From: Planococcus antarcticus DSM 14505
GTDB lineage: Bacteria; Bacillota; Bacilli; Bacillales_A; Planococcaceae
Direction: 5' to 3'
NCBI RefSeq assembly: GCF_001687565.2
Contig: NZ_CP016534.2
Span: 186,001-250,000 of the forward strand
Length of the DNA: 64,000 nucleotides
Shown piece by piece: positions 52,428 to 61,374 of the stretch. The stretch's first letter is position 1. Each line of letters opens with the position of its first letter. The translations under genes were made by a program, and so were the position numbers. A model generated the notes under the pieces. The model did no database searches. It was not told the origin of the DNA and worked only from the letters and a program-made list of their open reading frames with translations.

Positions 52428-52503
52428 CGATATTCCGCAAACCAGCTTCACTTCGGACCCACATCCTGGAGGCTCAAAGCGTCCGTCTAGAGAGATTTCT
52501 GCG
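52428..52503 (+). repeat. Composite intergenic repeat fragment
   Basis: Starts ATATTCCGCAAACCAGCTTC (type 2 end) and ends AAAGCGTCCGTCTAGAGAGATTTCTG (type 1 end, reversed). A short mosaic between the binding-protein gene and the dehydrogenase gene. Confidence 0.6.
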
Positions 52504-52556
52504 TCTCTGATTCTGTTCTTTATTCGCACAAGCGCCATAAGTGAGGGGGGGGAGAA

Positions 52557-53711
52557 ATGCATATCTTCGTTTTAGGAACAGGCATGATTGGCACTACGGT
52601 CGTAACAGAATTAGCTAAATATGCAGGTGCAGAAACCATTACAGCTGTCGATATCAATCAAGCAAGCATTGATAAATGTTTGGCTATCGCTGATAATCCG
52701 CGAGTGATTGGTAAAGTGGCAGCATTAGCGACAGAAGGCGATATTGCCGAAGTGCTAAAGGGTGCTGACCTAGCAATAGGATGCCTTCCCCACTCGTTAA
52801 GCATTCCAGCGATAAAAGCAGCAATTTCTTCGAAATGTCATTTGGTTGATTTGGTAGGATCTCACTTTCCGGAAAAACTGGCGCTGCATGAACAAGCACG
52901 GCAAGCGGGGGTCCTAATCGTCCCGGGCTGCGGAGTCGCACCGGGCATCACTAACTTTTTGGCTGCACAAGGAATTGAATTATTGGACAGAGCGAAAGAA
53001 GCGATGCTGGCTTGTGGTGGAATTCCGAGATATCCGGATCCACCTTTAGGGTATCAAGTCGTCTACCGTCTGGAGAGTCTACTGGGACTTTATACAAAAC
53101 CCGCAACTATTATTCGAAATGGAGAAATTGTGGAATTGGTTCCGCTATCCGATTTAGCAGACATGACATTTCCCGCCCCAGTCGGGTTATGTGAAACGGT
53201 TATCACAGACGCTCATAGCACTGCTTTTATGTTGCAAGGGAAAGTCGAAAATTTGATAGAGCGAACTATCCGGTATCCAGGACATTGGGACAAGATGAGG
53301 GTTTTGAGTGAATTAGGATTTCTTGACGAAACCCCAGTCTCCATTAAAGACATGGAACTCAGTCCAAAGTTGTTTGCGGAGAAAATCCTGGCACCGAAAA
53401 TGTCTGGCCATTCAATAGAGGACATCACAGTCTTAAGAGTAGAAGTAAGTGGAGTCAAGCAAGGCAGGCAGACAAAACATACGTGGGAAATGATTGATTT
53501 ATACGATCATGAACGAAAAATAACGTCGATGGCTAAAACAACTGCTATCCCAGCGTTGCTGATTTCACAATGGATTGTAGACAAAAAAATAACAGAGACA
53601 GGCGTTATTCCAATCGAAAGTTTAATCGTTCGGGAGCGATTCCAGCCTTTTTTAACTGAATTGAGCCATTTAGGGATTGAGATTGAGTATAAAGAAGAAA
53701 TTTTCGATTAA
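52557..53711 (+). CDS. Saccharopine dehydrogenase-family protein, probably lysine 6-dehydrogenase-like
   Basis: 384 residues with an N-terminal Rossmann fold: VLGTGMIGTTVVTEL dinucleotide loop, acidic AVD after strand 2, then CLPHSLSIPAIKAAI, LVDLVGSHF and VPGCGVAPGITNFLA, which follow the pattern of homodimeric lysine 6-dehydrogenase (about 385 residues). It would deaminate L-lysine oxidatively at the epsilon carbon with NAD. GGGGGGG precedes the ATG. Its place inside an amino-acid import cluster supports catabolism of the imported amino acid. Exact substrate is inferred. Confidence 0.72.
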   Translation: MHIFVLGTGMIGTTVVTELAKYAGAETITAVDINQASIDKCLAIADNPRVIGKVAALATEGDIAEVLKGADLAIGCLPHSLSIPAIKAAISSKCHLVDLVGSHFPEKLALHEQARQAGVLIVPGCGVAPGITNFLAAQGIELLDRAKEAMLACGGIPRYPDPPLGYQVVYRLESLLGLYTKPATIIRNGEIVELVPLSDLADMTFPAPVGLCETVITDAHSTAFMLQGKVENLIERTIRYPGHWDKMRVLSELGFLDETPVSIKDMELSPKLFAEKILAPKMSGHSIEDITVLRVEVSGVKQGRQTKHTWEMIDLYDHERKITSMAKTTAIPALLISQWIVDKKITETGVIPIESLIVRERFQPFLTELSHLGIEIEYKEEIFD

Positions 53712-53750
53712 AGGGAATAGCGTTTTACTTCTTGTCTAATGGGAGGATTT

Positions 53751-54407
53751 ATGGATTTTACAATTATTATTGATTCATTGCCATCGTTGCTCACAGCGAC
53801 AGGGATGACGATTTTCCTTGCTGCCATCTCGATCTTGATTGCTTTAGTTATCGGGTTTCTTACGGCCATCATTCGTATTCTAAAAGTAAAAGTGTTAAAT
53901 GAAATCGCCAATGTCTATGTTTCTTTGATGCGCGGGACTCCACTATTGGTGCAGATTTTTGTTATTTATTATGGGCTGCCTCAGGTAGGCATCGCGCTAG
54001 ATCCCATTTCATCAGGTATTTTAGCGCTCAGTTTAAATGCGGGTGCTTATTTATCAGAATCGTTCCGAGCGTCGATTTTAGCAGTGGATAATGGACAAAT
54101 GGAAGCCTCTATGTCAATGGGGATGACTTATCCGCAGGCTTTAAAGCGAATTATTCTTCCGCAAAGCTTGCGGATTGCCATTCCGACACTATCCAATTCA
54201 TTTATTGTCTTGATCAAAGATACTTCTCTGGTTTCGGTCATTACGGTTACAGAACTATTGCAGATGTCGAGCCTGATTATTGCGAAAACATTCGAGCCGT
54301 TGACCATCTATTTAGTGGCTGCAGCGATTTATTGGATATTGATTTCGTTTTTCACAAAATTATTGGATCGTTTGGAAGTTCGATCATCCAAGTACTTGGT
54401 TAGATAA
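53751..54407 (+). CDS. Polar amino-acid ABC transporter permease
   Basis: 218 residues, about five TM helices, with the HisM-type EAA loop (MEASMSMGMTYPQALKRIILPQSLRIAIP) and YVSLMRGTPLLVQIF. ATG 53751 follows GGGAGGATTT. Pairs with the ATPase at 54482. Confidence 0.93.
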   Translation: MDFTIIIDSLPSLLTATGMTIFLAAISILIALVIGFLTAIIRILKVKVLNEIANVYVSLMRGTPLLVQIFVIYYGLPQVGIALDPISSGILALSLNAGAYLSESFRASILAVDNGQMEASMSMGMTYPQALKRIILPQSLRIAIPTLSNSFIVLIKDTSLVSVITVTELLQMSSLIIAKTFEPLTIYLVAAAIYWILISFFTKLLDRLEVRSSKYLVR

Positions 54408-54481
54408 AAAATCATTCAGCAAGAAAGTCTTCCTTCGGCTGTCAGTGGGAGAAGGGTGTATAAAAGGAGATTGATTGGCAA

Positions 54482-55240
54482 ATGATAAAAGTTACCGGAC
54501 TGGTAAAAAATTTCGGATCCAACGAAGTTCTGAAAGGCATCGATTTAAGTATCAATAAGAGCGAAGTGGTTGTCATTATGGGGCCAAGTGGATCAGGAAA
54601 ATCGACTTTGCTGCGTTGCTTGAATTTTTTGGAAGAACCGACTGAAGGACTTATTCAAGTGGGGGAATATGAAGTAAAAGCAGGTGGTAAAATCGATCGC
54701 CACCGGAAAAAAGTGATCAGGGAATTGCGCAAAAAAACAGGTTTTGTTTTTCAATCATTTAATTTATTTCCTCATAAAACAGCTATGGAAAATGTTATGG
54801 AAGGGCCTATTGCCATCCACGGAAAAGCTCCTGAAGAAGCGAAGGCAATTGCAGCAGGATTGCTGGCAAAGGTGGGATTAGCAGAGCGAGCTGATCATTA
54901 CCCGGCGCAGTTGTCCGGTGGTCAGCAACAAAGGGTAGCGATTGCCCGCTCTCTTGCTTTGGACCCCCTAGTGATGCTGTTTGATGAACCGACTTCAGCA
55001 CTCGATCCAGAGCTGGTGAGAGAAGTACTATTGGTCATCAAAAGTTTAGCAGAAGAAGGAATGACGATGGTTATTGTCACCCATGAAATGAACTTTGCGA
55101 AAGAAGTGGCTGACCGCGTGGTTTTCATGGATGAAGGACTCATAGTCGAACAAGGCACGTCACAGCAAGTCTTTGAAGATCCGAAAGAAGAGCGGACAAA
55201 GCAGTTTTTATCAAAAGTGGAAGCGATCGTCGCAGATTAA
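54482..55240 (+). CDS. Polar amino-acid ABC transporter ATP-binding protein
   Basis: 252 residues, GlnQ/HisP type: Walker [11 protein letters not shown]-loop [11 protein letters not shown], signature [15 protein letters not shown], Walker [15 protein letters not shown] and H-loop VTHEMNFA. All are intact. It completes the importer with the lipoprotein and permease. Confidence 0.95.
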   Translation: MIKVTGLVKNFGSNEVLKGIDLSINKSEVVVIMGPSGSGKSTLLRCLNFLEEPTEGLIQVGEYEVKAGGKIDRHRKKVIRELRKKTGFVFQSFNLFPHKTAMENVMEGPIAIHGKAPEEAKAIAAGLLAKVGLAERADHYPAQLSGGQQQRVAIARSLALDPLVMLFDEPTSALDPELVREVLLVIKSLAEEGMTMVIVTHEMNFAKEVADRVVFMDEGLIVEQGTSQQVFEDPKEERTKQFLSKVEAIVAD

Positions 55241-55244
55241 AACG

Positions 55245-55273
55245 AACCGGCCGGGTAGAAGGCCGGTTTTTTT
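55245..55273 (+). terminator. Terminator after the amino-acid transporter operon
   Basis: AACCGGCC pairs with GGCCGGTT around an 8-nt loop, followed by a T run. Confidence 0.9.
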
Positions 55274-55302
55274 GTTATGCTACAAGAAAAAGGAGCACAG
55301 AT

Positions 55303-55932
55303 ATGGAGACGGAAAAACTGCGCATTTACGATGAACAGGGTAGACAGCAAGGCATAGCCGATCGGAAAGAAGTACATGAAAAGGGTTATTGGCATGAAAC
55401 ATTTCACTGCTGGATAGCAGGACGGCAAAACAATAGAGATGTCGTTTATCTTCAGCTGCGAAGCAAAGAGAAGAAGGACTTTCCAGGACTTTTTGATATT
55501 ACGGCAGCGGGTCATTTATTGACGGATGAAACGGTCGAAGACGGCATCCGGGAAGTTCGGGAAGAGCTTGGCATTCAAGTGGACTTAGCCGACTTGACGT
55601 ACATTGGGATGATTAAAGATCAAATCGTGTTGTCGGATTTTTTCGATAATGAGCGCTGCCACTGCTTTTTATACAAGGATCTAAAGAACCTTGACCATAG
55701 GTTTGAGTTGCAACTGGAAGAAGTATCCGGTATGGGAAAGCTTGATTTTGAAGCATTGGCTGATTTATATACTGGAAAAAAAGAAAGAGCAGACCTTGAA
55801 GGCTTTGAAATAGCAGAGGATGGCAGCAGAAAAACTTTTGAAAAGGCCATTGGCTTAGAAGACCTGGTTCCGCACAGCGCGGGATATTTAAAAGAGATCT
55901 TTGGACAGATTAGACGGGAGTTAAAGGGATGA
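55303..55932 (+). CDS. Nudix hydrolase
   Basis: 209 residues with the Nudix box G-HLLTD-E-TVEDGIR-EVREELGI near residues 70-92. The N-terminal LRIYDEQGRQQGIADRKEVHEKGYWHETFHCWI resembles the isopentenyl-diphosphate-isomerase-like Nudix subgroup. The catalytic Glu residues are present; the substrate is unknown. It stands alone between two terminators. Confidence 0.88.
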   Translation: METEKLRIYDEQGRQQGIADRKEVHEKGYWHETFHCWIAGRQNNRDVVYLQLRSKEKKDFPGLFDITAAGHLLTDETVEDGIREVREELGIQVDLADLTYIGMIKDQIVLSDFFDNERCHCFLYKDLKNLDHRFELQLEEVSGMGKLDFEALADLYTGKKERADLEGFEIAEDGSRKTFEKAIGLEDLVPHSAGYLKEIFGQIRRELKG

Positions 55933-55981
55933 GTTCATCAAATCAATCCTCGCTAATGAAATCCGGTAGTTGTATCTATTG

Positions 55982-56019
55982 AAACGGCAATGCCCTATCA
56001 CAGGGGGTTGCCGTTTTTT
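55982..56019 (+). terminator. Terminator after the Nudix gene
   Basis: AAACGGCAA pairs with TTGCCGTTT, followed by further T residues. Only weakly A-rich on the left, so it serves mainly the plus strand. Confidence 0.85.
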
Positions 56020-56033
56020 GATTTCAACTCTTT

Positions 56034-56405
56034 CTAATTCAAATAATGCAGTGCCGAAGATATTAGCAGGCTGCCTATACAAAAAAACAGGCCAACCTGC
56101 AGAAATGAACTGCGGTTTGGAAATTCTTTGCGATAATCCAACGGTTCAACCGACCGTTTTTCGCTTTCGCGGATCAGCTGGTCTTTTTTATTTACTTTTG
56201 CAAAAAAGTTTCGGGTGCTTTTTAAGAAAGCTGTAAAAAATTGCCCTTCGATCAAAACCATGACGCAATAAACCATAATCAGCAAAAGTCCGATCAAAAA
56301 TAAAGCATCAAACCAGTTTGTCAGAGACCACTGCCTGTATAGGAAGAAAGACAAAATGAACGAACTTCCTAACGAAATAAATAATAAAATACCTTTAAAA
56401 TTCAT
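56034..56405 (-). CDS. DUF3899 family membrane protein
   Basis: 123 residues with three TM segments (ILLFISLGSSFILSFFLY, ALFLIGLLLIMVYCVMVLI, and VGLFFCIGSLLISSALHYL) and a basic loop FLKSTRNFFAKVNKKDQLIRE. Matches the small DUF3899 family, function unknown. ATG 56405 lies after AGAAAGGA; a longer in-frame start adds 13 unsupported residues. Confidence 0.7.
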   Translation of the reverse strand: MNFKGILLFISLGSSFILSFFLYRQWSLTNWFDALFLIGLLLIMVYCVMVLIEGQFFTAFLKSTRNFFAKVNKKDQLIRESEKRSVEPLDYRKEFPNRSSFLQVGLFFCIGSLLISSALHYLN

Positions 56406-56478
56406 GGAGATGGGTCCTTTCTTTATGCATTTAAAGATTACCATGAAATTTATATATTTGAAAATTTAAACATCTTGT

Positions 56479-56507
56479 TGCCAAATTTTACAATAACACT
56501 TATGATA
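56479..56507 (+). promoter_or_regulatory. Sigma-A promoter of oppA
   Basis: TTGCCA (56479-56484), 17-bp spacer, TATGAT (56502-56507), 33 nt before the oppA ATG. Confidence 0.7.
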
Positions 56508-56540
56508 AGAAAGAATAATCAATTAATTGGGGGTAGAAAA

Positions 56541-58184
56541 ATGGAGAGAAAGAGAAAAACGCAGATTTTCATGATTATGATTGCATTTGTTTTATTCTTA
56601 TCGGGATGCAACTTTAATTCTTCAGAAAGCTCAAGCGAAGACAACGCAGCAGCAGAAGGAGAAGCTGGGCAAGTATTGAACATTTCAACTACAGCTGATA
56701 TTCCTACTTTAGACTCGACAAAAGCGCATGATGGCATCGCCTTTACGGTATTGAATAACGTCAACGAAGGGCTTTACCGTCAGGATGAAAACCATGAACC
56801 GATTGAAGCTTTAGTAACCGAACATACAGAAAGCGAGGACCAAAGCGTCCATACATTCACATTGCGTGACTCTAACTGGAGTAACGGAGAGCCAGTTACC
56901 GCACAAGACTTTGAATATGCTTGGAAGCGCGTCATGAAAGATGCGAGTCCCTATAACTTCATGTTCGTAACAGCAGGTATTAAAAATGCTGAAGCGATCA
57001 TGAACGAAGAAATGGATGCAGAAGAGCTGGGAGTCAAAGCGATTGATGAAAAAACATTGGAAGTTACGCTGGATGCAGCGAACCCATTGTTCCAGTCATT
57101 GATGACCTTCCCAACCTTCCTGCCTCAAAACCAGAAGTTTGTTGAAGAGCAAGGCGACCAATACGCGTTGGAAGCAGAAAACATCCTGTTCAACGGACCT
57201 TTCACATTGGTTGACTGGACTCACGACCAAGGCTGGAAATATGAAAAGAACGAAGATTATTGGGATGCAGAAACAGTCAAGTTAGATGCAGTTAACGCTT
57301 ACGTAGTCAAAGATCCGGCAGCAGGCATCAACTTATACGAAACGAACAAAGTAGACCGTATTGTCTTAAGTTCAGAGGCAGTTGACCAAAACAAAGATGA
57401 CGAGAACTTTGAAACGATTCTGGAGCCGGAAATCATTTTCCTTCGCTTTAACCATAACCACCCGGTATTGGGCAATAAAAACATTCGCCAAGCAGTTAAT
57501 ATGGCAATCGACAAAGAAAGTTTAACAGATGTTATTTTGAAAAATGGCTCCACTGCATTAAATGGTGTGGTTCCAGAAGGGTTCTTTAACTCACCATCAG
57601 GCGAAGATTTCCGTGACTTGAACGGAGATTTCAACACTGGAACAGTTGAAGAGGCCCAAGCGCTTTGGGAAACTGGCTTGGAGGAAACTGGAGCAACAGA
57701 AGTAACGGTCTCCATCAACATTGCAGATTCTGAAGACCATAAAAAAGTGGCTGAGTACATCCAGGCACAATTGGAAGACAATCTACCAGGCTTCAAATTG
57801 GACATCAAAGCGGTTCCGTTCGCACAGCGTCTGGAAATTGAAAAAGCGGTTGACTACGACTTGTCTCTATCTTCATGGGGACCGGATTACAGCGATCCGA
57901 TGACTTACTTGGACATGTGGTTGGAAGGCGGATCAGCTAACCGCATGGATTATTCAAATGCCGAATTGGAAGAATTGGTATCAGCAGCAAGAACTGAAAC
58001 GGACCTTGAAAAACGTTACCAGATGCTGCTAGACATTGAGAAAATTCTGCTGGAAGAAGATGCAGCGATTGTGCCACTTTACCAAGAAGGTGCAGCTGTC
58101 TTGATGAGAAGCAAAATTAAAAATCTATTGGTTCATCCAACAGGAGCTTCTTTCTCTTATAAATGGGTGACGATCGAAGAATAA
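56541..58184 (+). CDS. oppA: Oligopeptide ABC transporter substrate-binding lipoprotein OppA
   Basis: 547 residues: signal peptide with lipobox LSGC (Cys23), then an SBP_bac_5 fold: TADIPTLDSTKAHDGIAFTVLNNVNEGLY, SNGEPVTAQDFEYAWKRVM and KNIRQAVNMAIDKESL. Binds extracellular oligopeptides. ATG 56541 follows TTGGGGGTAG. A terminator-like hairpin follows before oppB, likely giving oppA excess over the membrane parts. Confidence 0.93.
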   Translation: MERKRKTQIFMIMIAFVLFLSGCNFNSSESSSEDNAAAEGEAGQVLNISTTADIPTLDSTKAHDGIAFTVLNNVNEGLYRQDENHEPIEALVTEHTESEDQSVHTFTLRDSNWSNGEPVTAQDFEYAWKRVMKDASPYNFMFVTAGIKNAEAIMNEEMDAEELGVKAIDEKTLEVTLDAANPLFQSLMTFPTFLPQNQKFVEEQGDQYALEAENILFNGPFTLVDWTHDQGWKYEKNEDYWDAETVKLDAVNAYVVKDPAAGINLYETNKVDRIVLSSEAVDQNKDDENFETILEPEIIFLRFNHNHPVLGNKNIRQAVNMAIDKESLTDVILKNGSTALNGVVPEGFFNSPSGEDFRDLNGDFNTGTVEEAQALWETGLEETGATEVTVSINIADSEDHKKVAEYIQAQLEDNLPGFKLDIKAVPFAQRLEIEKAVDYDLSLSSWGPDYSDPMTYLDMWLEGGSANRMDYSNAELEELVSAARTETDLEKRYQMLLDIEKILLEEDAAIVPLYQEGAAVLMRSKIKNLLVHPTGASFSYKWVTIEE

Positions 58185-58205
58185 AACAGGTGTGCAGCTT
58201 AAAGG

Positions 58206-58245
58206 TACGAGGGTGTAGCCGTTTGACGGGCGCCCTCGTATTTTT
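58206..58245 (+). terminator. Intercistronic attenuator between oppA and oppB
   Basis: TACGAGGG (58206-58213) pairs with CCCTCGTA (58233-58240), followed by five T. Partial read-through would supply oppB, oppC and oppD. Confidence 0.75.
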
Positions 58246-58291
58246 CATCAAGAAGATAAATTCACCCTACAGAAAGAACTGAGGTGTTCGC

Positions 58292-59221
58292 ATGAAACGT
58301 TATTTATTGCAGCGGATTGGCTTTATGCTTATTACGCTTTTCATTATTGTGACAGCGACTTTTTTCTTGATGCAGTTATTACCCGGTACGCCGTTTACCA
58401 ATCCGGAAAAATTGACGGATAGTCAATTGGTGATCTTGAATGCCAAATACGGATTGGATCAACCGGTCGCTATTCAATACATAAAGTATATTGGGAATTT
58501 GCTTCAAGGCGATTTGGGTTATTCGTTCCAGTATGAAGGACGAACCGTTACCAGCATGATTAGCGATCGAATCGGCCCATCGGCATTTATCGGGCTGCAG
58601 GCTTTGGTTATTGGGGCAATCATCGGACTGGTTCTAGGAATCGTTTCTGCGCTGAGACATAATTCTATTTTGGATTACGGCTCGGTGACATTGGCCGTTT
58701 TGGGAATGTCGATTCCGTCTTTCGTGTTTGCGGCGTTGCTGCAATACTACGTGGGCGTGAAGTTGGAATGGCTACCTGTCGCTTTGTGGGAAGGGTATTC
58801 TAGTACGCTGTTGCCATCCATTGCTTTATCGGTGACGGTGACGGCTACAGTTGCCCGATTTATCCGCAGTGAAATGCTTGAAGTAATCGGCCAGGATTAT
58901 ATCATTACTGCCAGAGCAAAAGGATTGAAGGAACAGCAGGTCATAGTCAAGCACGTTATCCGCAATGCGCTGATTCCGGTTGTCACGATGCTTGGACCAC
59001 TTGCAGTGTCGATCATGACGGGAACTTTGGTCATCGAAAAAATATTTGCAGTACCAGGACTGGGCGAGCAGTTTACTTTGTCGATTCTTGTATTGGATTA
59101 CAGCGTCATTATGGGAATCACTATTTTTTATAGCGCTTTGTTCATTTTTGTGGTCTTTGTTGTGGATATCATTTACAGCTTCCTAGATCCACGCATCAAT
59201 TATAAGGGGGAATCAGCATGA
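58292..59221 (+). CDS. oppB: Oligopeptide ABC transporter permease OppB
   Basis: 309 residues, six TM: MKRYLLQRIGFMLITLFIIVTATFFLMQLLPGTPF is the DppB/OppB N-terminus, with the EAA loop DYIITARAKGLKEQQVIVKHVIRNALIPV. It overlaps oppC by 4 nt. Confidence 0.95.
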   Translation: MKRYLLQRIGFMLITLFIIVTATFFLMQLLPGTPFTNPEKLTDSQLVILNAKYGLDQPVAIQYIKYIGNLLQGDLGYSFQYEGRTVTSMISDRIGPSAFIGLQALVIGAIIGLVLGIVSALRHNSILDYGSVTLAVLGMSIPSFVFAALLQYYVGVKLEWLPVALWEGYSSTLLPSIALSVTVTATVARFIRSEMLEVIGQDYIITARAKGLKEQQVIVKHVIRNALIPVVTMLGPLAVSIMTGTLVIEKIFAVPGLGEQFTLSILVLDYSVIMGITIFYSALFIFVVFVVDIIYSFLDPRINYKGESA

Positions 59222-60276
59222 CTGGAAATACACCAAAACTTCCCCCACATCAAGATTTGCAGGTGCAAAACCAATATGCCTATGATGAAATTCCAGCAGA
59301 CTTGTTTGTAAAAGCGCCGCTGGATCAACGAAAAAGTGAAGAAATCAGTACGCCGTCGGTTTCCTTTTGGAAAGAGGCATTTCAGCGGCTCATCAAAAAC
59401 AAAGGAGCTATGATTTCATTGGTCATGCTCGTTCTGTTGATTGTTTTGGCGCTAATTGGACCGAGCATGAACGAATTTTCCTATCGTGAACAGAATTTGG
59501 TTCATTCCAATATGCCGCCGAAAGTTCAGGGCTTGGAATGGCTGGGCTTTAATGGCCAAGATTCACAAGGCGTGAATCAATATGCAGAGCGGGATGTCCA
59601 GATCAATTATTGGTTTGGAACTGATGAATTTGGCCGCGATCTTTGGACACGTGTTTGGAAAGGTACCCAGATTTCGCTGTTCATCGCCTTAGTGGCAGCC
59701 TTTTTGGATCTAGTAATCGGCGTCATTTATGGGGGAATCTCTTCTTTTTACGGAGGGCGCATTGATAATGTCATGCAGCGAATCATTGAAGTTCTCATGG
59801 GGATTCCGAACTTGATTGTTATCATCCTGTTCATCCTGGTGCTAGAGCCGGGCATTACGTCCATTATTTTGGCGATGGTCATCACCGGTTGGGTTGGAAT
59901 GGCGCGTGTGGTACGAGGGCAAGTGCTGCAGTTGAAGGGCCAGGAATTTGTTCTGGCTTCACGGACACTTGGTGCTTCGAATCCAAGGCTGATTTCAAAG
60001 CATCTGTTGCCGAATGTTATGGGGCCAATTATCGTGACAGTCATGTTCACCATTCCGACTGCTATTTTCTTTGAAGCGTTTCTGAGCTTTATCGGTCTTG
60101 GTTTGCAGGCGCCTCTGGCATCGCTTGGCGTATTGATCGAAGACGGGTATAAATCGATGCGTTACTTCCCATATAAATTGATTTTCCCGGCTTTGGTCAT
60201 CAGCATCATCATGATATCCTTCAATCTGCTAGGCGACGGACTGCGCGATGCACTAGATCCGAAAATGAGAAAATAG
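59218..60276 (+). CDS. oppC: Oligopeptide ABC transporter permease OppC
   Basis: 352 residues. A long polar N-terminus (1-55) precedes the first TM. FGTDEFGRDLWTRVWKGTQISL and the EAA loop FVLASRTLGASNPRLISKHLLPNV are typical of OppC. Coupled to oppB. Confidence 0.95.
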   Translation: MTGNTPKLPPHQDLQVQNQYAYDEIPADLFVKAPLDQRKSEEISTPSVSFWKEAFQRLIKNKGAMISLVMLVLLIVLALIGPSMNEFSYREQNLVHSNMPPKVQGLEWLGFNGQDSQGVNQYAERDVQINYWFGTDEFGRDLWTRVWKGTQISLFIALVAAFLDLVIGVIYGGISSFYGGRIDNVMQRIIEVLMGIPNLIVIILFILVLEPGITSIILAMVITGWVGMARVVRGQVLQLKGQEFVLASRTLGASNPRLISKHLLPNVMGPIIVTVMFTIPTAIFFEAFLSFIGLGLQAPLASLGVLIEDGYKSMRYFPYKLIFPALVISIIMISFNLLGDGLRDALDPKMRK

Positions 60277-60288
60277 GGGAGGCCCACC

Positions 60289-61320
60289 ATGAGCAAAACC
60301 ATTTTGACAGTCGATAATTTGCATGTAGCGTTTAAAACCCAAGCCGGTAAACTGACAGCTGTGCGCGGCGTGAACTTTGAATTGGAAAAAGGAGAAACAT
60401 TGGCCATCGTTGGAGAATCGGGATCGGGCAAATCGGTCACCGCTAAATCCATTATGCAGTTGTTGCCAGCCGCCACTACCGAAGTGACGAAAGGCGACAT
60501 TGTCTATAACGGCGAAAGTTTGTTAAAGATGTCCAAGCGGCAGGTCACTAATCTGCGCGGATCGGAAATTTCGATGGTCTTTCAGGATCCGATGACCTCA
60601 CTAAATCCGACAATGAAAGTTGGCAAACAAATCATGGAAGGCGTTCAGCGCCATGAGCAGGTGACAAAAGCGCAAGCACGCGAGCGAGCGTTGGAAATGC
60701 TTAAATTGGTCGGGATTCCACAGGCGGAAAAACGGCTCGACAACTATCCTCACCAGTTTTCCGGGGGAATGAGGCAACGCGTAGTCATCGCACTGGCACT
60801 TGCCTGCAACCCGAAAGTGCTGATTGCAGATGAACCGACCACGGCTCTGGATGTCACTATCCAAGCGCAGATACTTGATTTGATGAGGGATTTGCAAAAG
60901 AAGACGGATACCGCCATTATTTTAATCACACATGACCTGGGCGTGGTCGCCAATATGGCCGATCGCGTAGCAGTGATGTATGGTGGCAAAATCGTCGAGC
61001 AGGGAACACTAGATGAGATCTTCTACAATCCTCAGCATCCATATACGTTGGGATTGCTGCAATCTATGCCCAAGCTGAATGAAGACCGGGGACAGCCATT
61101 GCAACCAATTGCCGGCTCACCACCCAATCTCGCAACTCTTGGAGAAGGCTGTGCGTTTGCTGCGAGATGTCCGCATGCGATGACGGTATGCCATACGTAT
61201 ACACCGCGTGATACGGTTTCGGAAACAGGGCATTCTGTGGCTTGCTGGCTTCAAGACTCTCGCGTGCCCGCATCGCCGGATAAGGCTGAATTTGTGGGAG
61301 CAGGCAATTCTCCAAATTAA
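60289..61320 (+). CDS. oppD: Oligopeptide ABC transporter ATP-binding protein OppD
   Basis: 343 residues: Walker A GESGSGKS, signature FSGGMRQRVVIALAL, Walker B LIADEPTTALDV, and the OppD/F C-terminal Cys-rich region (GCAFAARCPHAMTVC), a likely iron-sulfur-type motif. No oppF follows: a terminator comes 12 nt later. Confidence 0.95.
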   Translation: MSKTILTVDNLHVAFKTQAGKLTAVRGVNFELEKGETLAIVGESGSGKSVTAKSIMQLLPAATTEVTKGDIVYNGESLLKMSKRQVTNLRGSEISMVFQDPMTSLNPTMKVGKQIMEGVQRHEQVTKAQARERALEMLKLVGIPQAEKRLDNYPHQFSGGMRQRVVIALALACNPKVLIADEPTTALDVTIQAQILDLMRDLQKKTDTAIILITHDLGVVANMADRVAVMYGGKIVEQGTLDEIFYNPQHPYTLGLLQSMPKLNEDRGQPLQPIAGSPPNLATLGEGCAFAARCPHAMTVCHTYTPRDTVSETGHSVACWLQDSRVPASPDKAEFVGAGNSPN

Positions 61321-61331
61321 ACGATGCCATA

Positions 61332-61370
61332 AAAAACCAGTAAGGCCAAAACTCGGCTTTACTGGTTTTT
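61332..61370. terminator. Terminator between oppD and the convergent ycsI-like gene
   Basis: A 12-bp stem (AACCAGTAAGGCC with GGCTTTACTGGT) has A residues before and T residues after it, usable from both sides. Confidence 0.88.
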
Positions 61371-61374
61371 GTGT

